From: Pseudomonas capeferrum
GTDB taxonomy: Bacteria; Pseudomonadota; Gammaproteobacteria; Pseudomonadales; Pseudomonadaceae
Length of the DNA stretch: 64,000 nt
Direction of reading: 5' to 3'
NCBI RefSeq assembly: GCF_000731675.1
Contig: NZ_JMIT01000005.1
Location: 184,508-248,507, forward strand
In this document: positions 44,183 to 53,457 of the stretch, piece after piece
Numbering within the stretch: the first letter of the stretch is position 1
Layout of the letters: the number at the start of each line of letters is the position of its first letter
Program-made: the position numbers and the translations under genes
The notes under the pieces: model-generated
Seen by the model: only the letters and a program-made list of their open reading frames with translations
The model's database searches: none
Told to the model about the DNA's origin: nothing

Positions 44183-45588
44183 CCCCCGAGACACTGATCG
44201 ACAGCCAAGCCCAGGTCATTCTGGTCGACGACGACCCCCACCTGCGCCAAGCGCTGAGCCAGACCTTGGACCTTGCCGGGCTCAAGGTGGTGGCGCTGGC
44301 CGATGCCCAAGGCCTGGCCGAGCGTATCGAAGCCGACTGGCCCGGTGTGGTGGTCAGCGACATCCGCATGCCTGGCATCGATGGCCTGCAACTGCTGGAG
44401 CAACTGCACGGGCGCGACAGCGAGCTGCCGGTGCTGCTGATTACCGGCCACGGCGATGTGCCGTTGGCGGTACAGGCGATGCGCGCCGGTGCCTATGACT
44501 TCCTTGAAAAACCGTTTGCCAGCGACGCCCTGCTCGACAGCGTGCGCCGCGCCCTGGCCCTGCGCCGCCTGGTGCTGGACAACCGCAGCCTGCGCCTGGC
44601 CTTGAGCGACCGCCAGCAACTGGCCACGCGCCTGGTGGGCCAGTCGCCGTCGATGCTGCGCCTGCGCGAGCAGATCGGCGCCTTGGCAGGTACCCGCGCC
44701 GATGTGCTGATACTGGGTGAGACCGGTGCCGGCAAAGAGGTGGTGGCCCGCGCCCTGCACGACCTGTCCAGCCGCCGTGACGGGCCATTCGTGGCGATCA
44801 ACGCCGGGGCACTGGCCGAGTCGGTGGTCGAGAGCGAGTTGTTCGGCCACGAACCTGGCGCCTTCACCGGTGCGCAGAAGCGGCGCATCGGCAAGTTCGA
44901 ATTCGCCAATGGCGGCACGCTGTTTCTCGATGAAATCGAAAGCATGAGCCTGGATGTACAGGTCAAACTGCTGCGCATGTTGCAGGAGCGGGTGGTCGAG
45001 CGCCTGGGCGGCAACCAGCTGATCCCGCTGGATATCCGCATCATTGCTGCCACCAAGGAAGACCTGCGCCAGTCCGCCGACCAGGGGCGCTTCCGCGCCG
45101 ACCTGTATTACCGCCTGAACGTGGCGCCGCTGCGCATACCCCCGCTGCGTGAGCGCGGTGACGACATCCTGGTGTTGTTCCAGCACTTCGCCGATGCCGC
45201 CAGCCAGCGCCACGGCTTGACGCCGCACACCCTGCAGCCCGCCCAGCGCGCCATGCTGCTGCGCCACGCCTGGCCTGGCAATGTGCGGGAGCTGCAGAAC
45301 GCTGCCGAACGCTTTGCCCTGGGCCTTGAGCTTGCCCTCGACGGCCAGGCACCGGCTGCGGCAACGCCAGCGCCGGTGGTAGTGACCGGCAACCTCAGCG
45401 AACAGGTCGAGCAGTTCGAGCGCTCGCTGATTGCCGCCGAGCTTGGCCAACCACACAGCTCCATGCGCAGCCTGGCCGAGGCTCTGGGCATTCCACGCAA
45501 GACCTTGCATGACAAGCTGCGCAAGCACAGCCTCAGTTTTGACGGCGGCAGCGGCGGGCACGACGACCAGGAGGACAACCGTCCATGA
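44179..45588 (+). CDS. dctD: Sigma-54-dependent C4-dicarboxylate response regulator DctD
   Basis: A 469-residue NtrC-type activator: receiver domain (VILVDDDPHLRQAL, phospho-Asp in VVVSDIRMPGIDG), AAA+ domain with Walker A GETGAGKEVVAR, the sigma-54 contact loop GAFTGA, Walker B GGTLFLDEIE, and a C-terminal Fis-type helix-turn-helix (SLAEALGIPRKTLHDKLRKH). It should drive sigma-54 promoters of dicarboxylate uptake genes. It overlaps dctB and the next gene by 4 bases each. Confidence 0.95.
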   Translation: MTPETLIDSQAQVILVDDDPHLRQALSQTLDLAGLKVVALADAQGLAERIEADWPGVVVSDIRMPGIDGLQLLEQLHGRDSELPVLLITGHGDVPLAVQAMRAGAYDFLEKPFASDALLDSVRRALALRRLVLDNRSLRLALSDRQQLATRLVGQSPSMLRLREQIGALAGTRADVLILGETGAGKEVVARALHDLSSRRDGPFVAINAGALAESVVESELFGHEPGAFTGAQKRRIGKFEFANGGTLFLDEIESMSLDVQVKLLRMLQERVVERLGGNQLIPLDIRIIAATKEDLRQSADQGRFRADLYYRLNVAPLRIPPLRERGDDILVLFQHFADAASQRHGLTPHTLQPAQRAMLLRHAWPGNVRELQNAAERFALGLELALDGQAPAAATPAPVVVTGNLSEQVEQFERSLIAAELGQPHSSMRSLAEALGIPRKTLHDKLRKHSLSFDGGSGGHDDQEDNRP

Positions 45589-46040
45589 GCACCGACAGCC
45601 AGTACCTGCAGGGCGTACTGCACAGCGACATCCCCCTCACGCGGGAAATGGGCCTGGAGGTCATCGACTGGCAGCAGCACACCCTGCGCCTGCAACTGCC
45701 GCTGGCGGCCAACGTCAACCACAAGAGCACCATGTTCGGCGGCAGCTTGTACTGCGCTGCGGTACTGGTGGGCTGGGGGTGGCTGCACCTGCGCCTGCGC
45801 GAGTTGGGCATCGATGACGGGCATATCGTCATCCAGGAGGGGCAGATCAGTTACCCGTTGCCGGTCACCGGTACGGCAGTGGCCCGCTGTGCGGCGCCGG
45901 ATGAAAAGAGCTGGGCGCGCTTCGTGACGATGTACCAGCGCCGTGGGCGGGCGCGGCTGACGCTGGAGACTACCGTCAGCAATGCCGGCAGCGACGAACC
46001 GGCCGTGCAGTTCAGCGGGCAGTACGTTCTGCACCGCTGA
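45585..46040 (+). CDS. Putative thioesterase (YiiD C-terminal domain family)
   Basis: A 151-residue hotdog-fold protein with the YiiD_C pattern (NVNHKSTMFGGSLYCAAVLVGWG; PVTGTAVARC). Substrate unknown. Overlap of 4 bases with dctD suggests it is cotranscribed, although a link to dicarboxylate use is only inferred. Convergent with cysQ. Confidence 0.85.
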   Translation: MSTDSQYLQGVLHSDIPLTREMGLEVIDWQQHTLRLQLPLAANVNHKSTMFGGSLYCAAVLVGWGWLHLRLRELGIDDGHIVIQEGQISYPLPVTGTAVARCAAPDEKSWARFVTMYQRRGRARLTLETTVSNAGSDEPAVQFSGQYVLHR

Positions 46041-46055
46041 TTGCCTGCACGCACC

Positions 46056-46892
46056 CTAGTTGTTGTAGGCGCGGCGCGACAGGTCGATCAAGGCCTGGCG
46101 CCAGCTGGCAGCGCTGGGCAAGGCCAGGAAAAACGGGTTCAGCAGTGACTCACGCGGCGGATAGCGGAACGGCTGGCCGTCCAGCTCGATGACCTCGCCA
46201 CCGGCACCTTCGACCACACCCTGCGCCGCAGCAGTGTCCCACTGCGAAGTCGGCGCCAGGCGCGGGTAGCAATCGGCGCTGCCTTCGGCCAGCAGGCAGA
46301 ACTTCAGCGAGCTGCCGATATTGGCCAGTGCCAGGTCCCCCACCGCAGCCCCTAGCCCGGCCAGCAGCGCTTCTTGCTCCGGGCTGGAATGACGACGGCT
46401 GGCGACCACGGTGAAACGGCCATCGGCAGGCGGTGCATTGCGTACCTGGATCGGCTCGGCCGCTTCACCCGCCTCGGCACGCCAGGCACCCAACTGGCGG
46501 CCGCCAAAGTAACAGCGCCCGTTGGTCGGCATCGACACCACGCCAAACACCACCTCAGCATTGTCGATCAGCGCGATGTTGACCGTGAACTCTTCACTGC
46601 CTGCAATGAATTCCTTGGTACCGTCCAGCGGGTCGACCAGCCACCAACGGCTCCAGCCCTGGCGCTCGGCCAGCGATATGTCGCAGTCTTCTTCGGACAG
46701 CACCGGGATGTGCGGCGCCAGCGCCAGCAAGCCATCGGCAATGACCCGGTGCGCCGCCAGGTCTGCCGCAGTGACCGGTGAATCGTCGGCCTTGTTGCTG
46801 ACCGCCACATCGGCGCGCCAGAACGGCAGAGTCGCCTGGCCCGCCACCTGGGCCAGCTTGACCACTTCGTGCATCAGCTGCAGGTCGTTCAT
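46056..46892 (-). CDS. cysQ: 3'(2'),5'-bisphosphate nucleotidase CysQ
   Basis: CysQ removes the 3' phosphate of PAP (and PAPS), preventing its build-up during sulfate assimilation. The 278-residue protein belongs to the lithium-sensitive inositol-monophosphatase superfamily, with metal-binding SEEDC (about residue 66) and VDPLDGTKEF motifs and a C-terminal SQWDTAA. It overlaps nudE by 4 bases in one leftward operon, a linkage common in gammaproteobacteria. Confidence 0.95.
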   Translation of the reverse strand: MNDLQLMHEVVKLAQVAGQATLPFWRADVAVSNKADDSPVTAADLAAHRVIADGLLALAPHIPVLSEEDCDISLAERQGWSRWWLVDPLDGTKEFIAGSEEFTVNIALIDNAEVVFGVVSMPTNGRCYFGGRQLGAWRAEAGEAAEPIQVRNAPPADGRFTVVASRRHSSPEQEALLAGLGAAVGDLALANIGSSLKFCLLAEGSADCYPRLAPTSQWDTAAAQGVVEGAGGEVIELDGQPFRYPPRESLLNPFFLALPSAASWRQALIDLSRRAYNN

Positions 46893-47455
46893 AGCTCCAG
46901 CAGCCCCCGCTGGCTCAGCAGGTCGCGCGCCAGGTAAAGCGCCGCCAAGGCGCGGCCCTCGGTGAACTGCGGGTGCATGGCCAGGGCCGACAACTCGCGC
47001 AGGTTGACCTTGTCGACCCGCATCGGCTCCGGCTCATCGCCTTCAAGCTGCTCTTCATACAGGTCGGTCGCCAGCACCACCTGGATCTTCTGGCTCATGT
47101 AGCCAGGCGACAGCGACAGTTCGGTCAGGTGCTCCAGTTGCCGCGCCCCAAAACCGGCCTCTTCCTTGAGCTCCCGGTCTGCCGCCGCCAGCACGTCCTC
47201 GCCCGGTTCGATGAGGCCCTTGGGCAACGACAGCTCGTATTCGTCCGTGCCGCCGCAGTATTCCTCGACCAGCACAGCATGTTCGGCGTCGAGCATCGCC
47301 ACGATCATCACCGCCCCGTAACCGTTGCCCCGGCCGACCAGGCGCTCGTAGGTGCGCTCGGCACCATTACTGAAGCGCAGTTGCACGGCCTCGACGCGGA
47401 ACAGGCGGCTGCTGGCGACGATTTCGCGGTTGAGGACGGTGGGTTTCTGGCGCAT
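46889..47455 (-). CDS. nudE: ADP compounds hydrolase NudE
   Basis: A 188-residue Nudix hydrolase acting on ADP-ribose, Ap3A and NADH-type compounds. The full Nudix box is visible (GLIEPGEDVLAAADRELKEE followed by AGF). First gene of the nudE-cysQ unit; divergent from yrfG. Confidence 0.94.
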   Translation of the reverse strand: MRQKPTVLNREIVASSRLFRVEAVQLRFSNGAERTYERLVGRGNGYGAVMIVAMLDAEHAVLVEEYCGGTDEYELSLPKGLIEPGEDVLAAADRELKEEAGFGARQLEHLTELSLSPGYMSQKIQVVLATDLYEEQLEGDEPEPMRVDKVNLRELSALAMHPQFTEGRALAALYLARDLLSQRGLLEL

Positions 47456-47519
47456 GGGGCAGCTCCTTGGCGTGAACGGGTTACTATACCGTGGCTAGCC
47501 GACTGAACGAGAGTTTCCC

Positions 47520-48182
47520 ATGTCTGTTCTTCCCTGGTCTGCCATCGATACCGTCCTGCTGGACATGGACGGCACGCTGCTCGACCTGCACTACGACAAC
47601 CGATTCTGGCTGGAGCACCTGCCCCAGCGCTATGCCGAGCTGCATGGCGTCAGCCGGGCCATGGCAGAAATGGAGCTGCAGCCGCTGTTCGAGCGCAATG
47701 CTGGCACGCTCAACTGGTACTGCCTGGACTTCTGGAGCCGTGAGCTGAAGCTGCCGATCCGTGAGCTCAAGCGCGAGATCGCCGACCTGATCGCCCTGCG
47801 CCCGGATGCCGACACCTTCCTGGCCGCCATCCGCCAGGCGGGCAAGCGCGTGGTGATGATCACCAATGCCCACCGCGATTCGTTGTCACTGAAGTTGGAG
47901 CGGGTAGAACTGGCGCCGTACTTCGAGCGGCTGATCAGTTCGCATGACTATGGCTACCCCAAGGAAAGCCCACAGTTCTGGGATGCGTTGCAGGCGGATA
48001 TCGGCTTCGACCCGGCGCGCAGCCTGTTTATCGACGACACCCTGGCCATTTTGCGCAGCGCACGGCAGTTTGGGGTCGGGCACTTGCTGGCAGTGAGGCA
48101 ACCGGACAGCCAGGCAGCGCCGCGCGATACTCAGGAGTTTGCCGCGGTAGAGGATTACCGGGATTTGTTGTCGGGGCTTTGA
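47520..48182 (+). CDS. yrfG: GMP/IMP nucleotidase YrfG (HAD superfamily)
   Basis: A 220-residue HAD phosphatase that removes phosphate from purine monophosphates. Motif I is LLDMDGTLLDLHYDN, motif II ITNAHRDSL, motif IV FIDDTLAIL. The AUG follows GAACGAGAG, and the gene is divergent from nudE with a 64-base gap. An inverted REP pair follows it. Confidence 0.92.
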   Translation: MSVLPWSAIDTVLLDMDGTLLDLHYDNRFWLEHLPQRYAELHGVSRAMAEMELQPLFERNAGTLNWYCLDFWSRELKLPIRELKREIADLIALRPDADTFLAAIRQAGKRVVMITNAHRDSLSLKLERVELAPYFERLISSHDYGYPKESPQFWDALQADIGFDPARSLFIDDTLAILRSARQFGVGHLLAVRQPDSQAAPRDTQEFAAVEDYRDLLSGL

Positions 48183-48189
48183 GGGCCTC

Positions 48190-48275
48190 TTCGCGGGGCA
48201 AGCCCGCTCCCATAGGTAAGCAAAACCCTTGAGCATTGCAGGGTACCTGTGGGGGCGGGCTTGCCCCGCGAAAGA
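48190..48275. repeat. Inverted REP pair
   Basis: TTCGCGGGGCAAGCCCGCTC (48190 onward) and GAGCGGGCTTGCCCCGCGAA-like (48249-48273, GGGGCGGGCTTGCCCCGCGA) are inverted with about 35 bases between; a different REP subtype from the GTCGCGA form elsewhere in the window. Confidence 0.8.
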
Positions 48276-48289
48276 GCCAGCACGATCTA

Positions 48290-48730
48290 TCAGTCCGGAA
48301 TGCGCAACACCTGCCCCGGATAGATCTTGTCCGGGTGCGACAGCATCGGCTTGTTGGCCTCGAAGATCTTGTTGTACTGGTTGGCATTGCCATACACGAC
48401 TACTGCAATGGCTGACAGCGTGTCACCCTTTTTCACGGTAACGAAACGCGCAGCCTGAACGACCGGCCCTGTTACGGTGATCTGATCATCAACGCTGGCC
48501 ACACCGTTGATGTTGCCCGCCGCCAGAATGATCTTCTCTTTCTCCTCCTGGCTGGCAACCTCGCCTTTGAGGATGATCTTGTCGCCCTCTACAGTGGCGG
48601 TGATGTCCGGATTACCCAGGCCGACGCTTTCCACGTGCTTTTTCAACTGCTCCTCGGCATTGGCATTACCGGGGGTCAGCAGGTCGATCAACTTCTCGCC
48701 GGCTTCCTTCACGAAACTGAACAGGCTCAT
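48290..48730 (-). CDS. lysM: BON and LysM domain protein (Kbp/YgaU-like)
   Basis: A 146-residue protein with an N-terminal BON domain (about residues 22-88, VESVGLGNPDITATVEGDKI) and a C-terminal LysM domain (about 95-145, FVTVKKGDTLSAIAVVVYGN). There is no signal peptide. The E. coli counterpart of the same architecture binds potassium and aids growth under stress. AAGGAG precedes the start. Convergent with yrfG. Confidence 0.93.
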   Translation of the reverse strand: MSLFSFVKEAGEKLIDLLTPGNANAEEQLKKHVESVGLGNPDITATVEGDKIILKGEVASQEEKEKIILAAGNINGVASVDDQITVTGPVVQAARFVTVKKGDTLSAIAVVVYGNANQYNKIFEANKPMLSHPDKIYPGQVLRIPD

Positions 48731-48905
48731 TGCGTTCTCCTTGTTGATAAAACCTCGGAGCCAGGAGTCTAGGCCAGGATTACCCGACCTGCCCCTGCCG
48801 CGACCAATCGACGCGGTCTATCAAGGCATAGACCCTAGCGATTAGACGAGACCGTCCCACAGGCCTAGGCTTGGGCTATCAAATCGCCGCCGGTAGCCAG
48901 CCCCG

Positions 48906-49736
48906 ATGAACAGCAAACCTCCGGTCTGCGCGGCCTCATCGCCTTTGGCCTTGCCCGCCGCCAGCAACACCTACGATTATGCCCAGCTCGGCGACGCCGA
49001 GCGCGCCAGTACGCCCCTGGCCGAAGAAGTGGCCTTGGCCATTGCCTACAACGGCCTCAACCAAGCGGTGATGCTGGTCAGCCCTACCGACCTTGAAGAC
49101 TTTGCCGTCGGCTTCAGCGTCGGCGCCGGGCTTGTCGAAGGCACCCACGAGATCTATGACCTCAAGCTGTCCGGCACCGGTTCGGCCCTGTACGCCGACC
49201 TGGAAATCTCCAGCCGGGCCTTCTGGAACCTGAAGAACCAGCGCCGCCAGCTGGCCGGCACTAGCGGCTGCGGCCTGTGCGGGGTCGAAGCACTCGAGCA
49301 GGCACTGCCCGAGCTGGCCGAACTGCCCGGTGCGCCCTTGCCGCCTGCGCACTGGCTGGCAGGCCTGCGTGGGCGTATCGACGCCTTCCAGCCGCTCGGC
49401 CAGCATTGCGGCGCGGTGCATGCGGCACTGTTCATGGACCGTAACGGCGAACTGCTGCTCGGCCGCGAAGACATCGGCCGGCACAACGCCCTCGACAAAC
49501 TGATCGGAGCCCTGCTGCGCCAAGGCATCGACAGCACCGGCGGCCTGGCCATCGTCACCAGCCGCTGCAGCCTGGAACTGATCCAGAAGGTGCTGCGTGC
49601 CGGCATCCAGACCCTGGTCAGCCTCTCGGCACCCACCGGCCTGGCCCTGCAATGGGCGCGCAAGCACAACCTCAACCTCATTCACTTGCCCAAACACAGT
49701 GCACCGCGGGTCTACAGCCCAGCGGCGGAGTCGTAA
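48906..49736 (+). CDS. fdhD: Formate dehydrogenase accessory sulfurtransferase FdhD
   Basis: FdhD transfers sulfur to the molybdenum cofactor of formate dehydrogenases. The 276-residue protein shows the C-x2-C loop SGCGLCGVEALEQ and the conserved GREDIGRHNALDKLIG block. It lies 5 bases before the FdhF/YdeP-type gene, its likely client. Confidence 0.94.
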   Translation: MNSKPPVCAASSPLALPAASNTYDYAQLGDAERASTPLAEEVALAIAYNGLNQAVMLVSPTDLEDFAVGFSVGAGLVEGTHEIYDLKLSGTGSALYADLEISSRAFWNLKNQRRQLAGTSGCGLCGVEALEQALPELAELPGAPLPPAHWLAGLRGRIDAFQPLGQHCGAVHAALFMDRNGELLLGREDIGRHNALDKLIGALLRQGIDSTGGLAIVTSRCSLELIQKVLRAGIQTLVSLSAPTGLALQWARKHNLNLIHLPKHSAPRVYSPAAES

Positions 49737-49741
49737 CAGCC

Positions 49742-52087
49742 GTGACCTCGTACCAGCCCCTCCCTGACAACGCCCCAGCCGCCCCCCCTCGCTACAAGCC
49801 CTACCACGGCCCCGCCGGAGGCTGGGGTGCGTTGCGCAGCGTGGCCAAGGCTTGGGTCGGCAGCGATAACGCGCTGAAGAACATCCGCGCGCTGCTCAAG
49901 ACCAACCAGAACGGCGGCTTCGACTGCCCCGGCTGCGCCTGGGGCGATTCGCCGGAAAGCGGCATGGTCAAGTTCTGCGAGAACGGCGCCAAGGCGGTCA
50001 ACTGGGAAGCCACCAAGCGCCGCGTGGACGCCGCCTTTTTCGCGCGCTACAGCGTCAGCGCGCTGCGCGAGCAGAGCGATTACTGGCTGGAGTACCAGGG
50101 GCGCCTGACCGAACCGATGGTCTACGACGCACAACAGGACCGCTACCAGCCCATCAGTTGGGATGCCGCCTTTGCCCTGATCGCCCGCGAACTGAACAAC
50201 CTGGCCACCCCTGACCAGGCCGAGTTCTACACCTCGGGCCGGGCCAGCAACGAAGCCGCCTACCTCTACCAGCTGTTCGTGCGGGCCTACGGCACCAACA
50301 ACTTCCCCGATTGCTCGAACATGTGCCACGAAGCCAGCGGCGTGGCCCTGGGGCAAAGCGTCGGCGTCGGCAAGGGCACGGTCACCTACGACGACTTCGA
50401 GCATGCCGATGCGATCTTCGTCTGGGGCCAGAACCCGGGCACCAACCACCCACGCATGCTCGACCCGCTGCGCGATGCGGTGAAACGCGGCGCCCAGGTG
50501 GTGTGCGTAAACCCCCTGAAAGAGCGTGGCCTGGAGCGTTTCCAGCACCCGCAGAACCCGCTGGAGATGTTGACCAACAGCGACCGGCCGACCAACACCG
50601 CGTTCTTCCGCCCGGCCCTTGGTGGCGATATGGCGCTGCTGCGCGGCATGGCCAAGTTCGTCCTGCAGTGGGAACGTGAGGCCCAGGCCAACGGCGAACC
50701 TGCCGTGTTCGACCACGCCTTCATCGCCGAGCATGGTCACGGCATCGATGACTACCTGGCAGTGGTCGATGCCACGCCGTGGGCGCATATCCAGACGCAA
50801 TCCGGCCTGGCCCTGGCCGACATCGAGCTGGCCGCGCGCATGTATTGCCGTGGCAAGCGGGTGATCATGTGCTGGGCGATGGGCATCACCCAGCATCGCC
50901 ATTCGGTGCCGACCATCCAGGAAATCGTCAACCTGCAGATGCTGCGCGGCAACATCGGCGCGCCAGGCGCCGGCCTGTGCCCGGTGCGTGGCCACAGCAA
51001 CGTGCAGGGCGACCGCACCATGGGTATCAACGAGCGCCCGCCGCTGACACTGCTCGACGCCCTCGAGAAGCGCTTCAACTTCCCCGTGCCGCGGCACAAT
51101 GGCCACAACACCGTCGAAGCCATCCACGCCATGCTCGACGGCCGTGCCAAGGTGTTCATCGGCTTGGGCGGCAACTTCGCCCAGGCCACGCCAGACACCG
51201 CGCGTACCGCGCAGGCGCTGCGCAACTGCGAGCTGACCGTGCACATCAGCACCAAACTCAACCGCAGCCACCTGGTGCACGGCAAGCAGGCACTGATCCT
51301 GCCGTGCCTGGGCCGTACCGATATCGACCTGCAGGCCGACGGGCCACAGGCGGTGACCGTGGAAGACTCGTTCAGCATGGTCCATGCCTCCAACGGCCAG
51401 TTGAAGCCGCTGACGACGCAGATGCGCTCGGAGCCTGCGGTGGTTGCCGGTATCGCTGCCGCCACCCTGGGCAAGCAGCCGGTCGACTGGCACTGGCTGG
51501 TTGCCGACTACGACCGCATCCGCGACCTGATCGGCGACACCATTGCCGGGTTCAGCGGCTTCAACCAGCGCCTGCGCGAGCCGGGTGGCTTCTACCTGGG
51601 CAACAGCGCCGCCAACCGCGAATGGCAGACCAGCACCGGGCGCGCCAATTTCAAGGCCAACTTGCTGCCGGACACCTTGCTTGATGAGCGCGTGCGGGCC
51701 AGCGGCCAATTGCCCGACCTGGTCATGCAGTCGATGCGTTCGCACGATCAGTACAACACCACCATCTATGGCCTGGATGATCGCTACCGAGGCGTGCGCG
51801 GCCAGCGTGAGGTGCTGTTCGTCAACGAGGCCGACATCATCCGCCTTGGCTTCCAGCCGGGGCAGAAGGTCGACATCGTCTCGTTGTGGGGGGATGAGCA
51901 TGTGCGCCGTGTGCACGGCTTCACCTTGCTGGCCTTCGATATTCCGGCCGGGCAGGCGGCGGCCTATTATCCAGAGGTGAACCCGCTGGTGCCGTTGGAG
52001 AGCATTGGCGATGGCAGCCATACGCCGACGTCCAAATTCATTGCCATCAAGCTGGAACGTGCGCGGGACGACGGGCGTATTCTGTAG
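49742..52087 (+). CDS. FdhF/YdeP-family molybdopterin oxidoreductase
   Basis: A 781-residue cytoplasmic enzyme of the formate dehydrogenase alpha/YdeP group. GTG start (MTSYQPLPDNAPAAPPRYKP) with GGAG about 11 bases upstream. The N-terminus has CPGCAWGD and FCENGAKAVN; the molybdenum ligand Cys lies in CSNMCHEASGVALGQ, so no selenocysteine is used. The cofactor-binding and C-terminal blocks (CPVRGHSNVQGDRTMGINER; MRSHDQYNTTIYGLDDRYRG) are typical. The YdeP group is linked to acid resistance in E. coli, but its true substrate is not settled; adjacency to fdhD supports a formate-dehydrogenase-like reaction. Confidence 0.88.
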   Translation: MTSYQPLPDNAPAAPPRYKPYHGPAGGWGALRSVAKAWVGSDNALKNIRALLKTNQNGGFDCPGCAWGDSPESGMVKFCENGAKAVNWEATKRRVDAAFFARYSVSALREQSDYWLEYQGRLTEPMVYDAQQDRYQPISWDAAFALIARELNNLATPDQAEFYTSGRASNEAAYLYQLFVRAYGTNNFPDCSNMCHEASGVALGQSVGVGKGTVTYDDFEHADAIFVWGQNPGTNHPRMLDPLRDAVKRGAQVVCVNPLKERGLERFQHPQNPLEMLTNSDRPTNTAFFRPALGGDMALLRGMAKFVLQWEREAQANGEPAVFDHAFIAEHGHGIDDYLAVVDATPWAHIQTQSGLALADIELAARMYCRGKRVIMCWAMGITQHRHSVPTIQEIVNLQMLRGNIGAPGAGLCPVRGHSNVQGDRTMGINERPPLTLLDALEKRFNFPVPRHNGHNTVEAIHAMLDGRAKVFIGLGGNFAQATPDTARTAQALRNCELTVHISTKLNRSHLVHGKQALILPCLGRTDIDLQADGPQAVTVEDSFSMVHASNGQLKPLTTQMRSEPAVVAGIAAATLGKQPVDWHWLVADYDRIRDLIGDTIAGFSGFNQRLREPGGFYLGNSAANREWQTSTGRANFKANLLPDTLLDERVRASGQLPDLVMQSMRSHDQYNTTIYGLDDRYRGVRGQREVLFVNEADIIRLGFQPGQKVDIVSLWGDEHVRRVHGFTLLAFDIPAGQAAAYYPEVNPLVPLESIGDGSHTPTSKFIAIKLERARDDGRIL

Positions 52088-52114
52088 CGCTCGAAAGGCT
52101 TACGGCAAAAACGG

Positions 52115-52147
52115 AAAAGCCCTGTTCCGTAACGGTTCAGGGCTTTG
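52115..52147 (+). terminator. Terminator after the FdhF-like gene
   Basis: AAAGCCCTG / CAGGGCTTT stem with a 13-base loop, 28 bases after the stop codon. Confidence 0.65.
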
Positions 52148-52303
52148 TCATAAGTACCTCTGACAGCCAAAAAACAATAAAGTTTCACCTAGAAAACAGT
52201 AACTTAGAGAATTGTGTACAACTCGTGCTACTCGTCGGATTTCAATTGCCAGCCGCCCTCCAGAGCCTCAAATTCGCCTCGTCATCCTTATGAGGCTCTC
52301 TTG

Positions 52304-52783
52304 ATGAAGAAGTACTCCTCGATTCTGTTGTTGTCTTTCAGCTTGCTCAGCGGCGTTGCCATGGCCGGTGGCAATACCGAGGCCGGCATTGGCGGCGCAT
52401 TGGGTGGGGTACTCGGCTCCGTAGTGGGCAACTCCATCGGTGGTAGCACGGGCGGCGCTATTGGTGCCGGCCTGGGCGGCGCAGCCGGCGGTGCCCTGGG
52501 TGCCGACAAACGCCAGCGTGGCGAAGCCGCCATCGGTGGCGCGCTGGGCGCCGCAGGCGGCAACGTGGTTGGTCGCTCGGTGGGCGGCACCACCGGTAGC
52601 TATATTGGTGCGGCAGCCGGCGGCGGTGCCGGTGGCGCGCTGGGTAACTACATGGGCAACAAGGCCGACGACGACGAACGCCATGACGATCGCCGCTACC
52701 GCCGTAGCTACGACGACCGTCGTCACTATGACCGTGGCAACCATTACGGCCACCGCAAGCACAAGCGCCACTGGCGCCACTGA
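52304..52783 (+). CDS. Glycine-zipper protein with charged His/Arg-rich tail
   Basis: A 159-residue exported protein. Signal peptide MKKYSSILLLSFSLLSGVAMA is followed by about 100 residues of glycine-zipper repeats (GIGGALGGVLGSVVGNSIGG and three more cycles) that can insert in or lie on membranes, then a tail of about 38 residues rich in Asp, Arg, Tyr and His ending GHRKHKRHWRH. The tail could bind metal or acidic surfaces. Similar small glycine-zipper proteins are common in Pseudomonas; function unknown. A strong terminator follows. Confidence 0.8.
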   Translation: MKKYSSILLLSFSLLSGVAMAGGNTEAGIGGALGGVLGSVVGNSIGGSTGGAIGAGLGGAAGGALGADKRQRGEAAIGGALGAAGGNVVGRSVGGTTGSYIGAAAGGGAGGALGNYMGNKADDDERHDDRRYRRSYDDRRHYDRGNHYGHRKHKRHWRH

Positions 52784-52807
52784 TGCCTGAGGGCTTGGCC
52801 CTGGCAG

Positions 52808-52840
52808 CAAAAGCCCCGCCCCGCCCGGCGGGGCTTTTTT
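52808..52840. terminator. Rho-independent terminator after the glycine-zipper gene
   Basis: AAAGCCCCGCC / GGCGGGGCTTT stem followed by TTT; likely bidirectional with the convergent thioesterase gene. Confidence 0.85.
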
Positions 52841-53279
52841 ATGCCTGCGGGGCGAGCTGAAGGCCGCTGAGAATGGCCTGCAGTGCCTCAGGCAGCGGCA
52901 CAGGCCGGCCGCTTGAGCGCTCGATGAACACCTGCACCACCGTCCCCGCCGCACACGCATCCCTTTCGCCAGGGCGATACAGCGCCAACCGGTATTCCAC
53001 GGTACTGCCGGCCAACCGCGTCACCCCCAGGCCCACCTCAAGCACATCCGGAAAACCCGGCAGCGCGAAAAAGTCCGCAGCCGAACTGACCACGAACGCG
53101 GCCAGAGCACCTTCACGCAGGTCCAGCTCAGCTTGCTCGACGAGGAAGGCCTGGATGGCGGTTTCGAAAAAGCCATGCACGGTGGCACCGGCGATGTGGC
53201 CGTTCAGGTCGTTGTCCTGGGGGCGGGTGAGGATGGGATGGAAGTGGGCGAATGCACTGCGCTGTGGGGCTTCGGTCAT
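52839..53279 (-). CDS. Acyl-CoA thioesterase (hotdog fold, YbgC/FcbC-like)
   Basis: A 146-residue protein of the 4-hydroxybenzoyl-CoA thioesterase-like family: RPQDNDLNGHIAGATVHGFFE carries the catalytic Asp region (the family's D-x-N/D-x-xGH), and VGLGVTRLAGSTVEYRLALYR forms the central strands. Substrate chain unknown. Convergent with the glycine-zipper gene. Confidence 0.85.
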   Translation of the reverse strand: MTEAPQRSAFAHFHPILTRPQDNDLNGHIAGATVHGFFETAIQAFLVEQAELDLREGALAAFVVSSAADFFALPGFPDVLEVGLGVTRLAGSTVEYRLALYRPGERDACAAGTVVQVFIERSSGRPVPLPEALQAILSGLQLAPQA

Positions 53280-53410
53280 CTGTCTGTCTCGCGAGGTCGC
53301 AATGGATGCTAACAGTGAAACAGAAAATCCAGACTGGAGGATGTCTTTACGTCCTTTTTGCGGGCAGCCCGCGAAAAGGCCATTAGTAATCGTGCAAAAG
53401 CATCAGGCAC

Positions 53411-53442
53411 AAAAAAGCCGCCATCTCAGGCGGCTTTTCTTT
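53411..53442 (-). terminator. Rho-independent terminator of pckA
   Basis: On the minus strand GCCGCC TGAGAT GGCGGC followed by TTTTTT, just after the pckA stop. Confidence 0.85.
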
Positions 53443-53457
53443 ACAGCTAACGACAGC

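Noticed and set aside
43927..45561. 544-codon minus-strand frame opposite dctB/dctD
   Set aside because: Antisense to two well-supported regulators.
49712..52021. 769-codon minus-strand frame opposite the FdhF-like gene
   Set aside because: Antisense shadow with no motifs.
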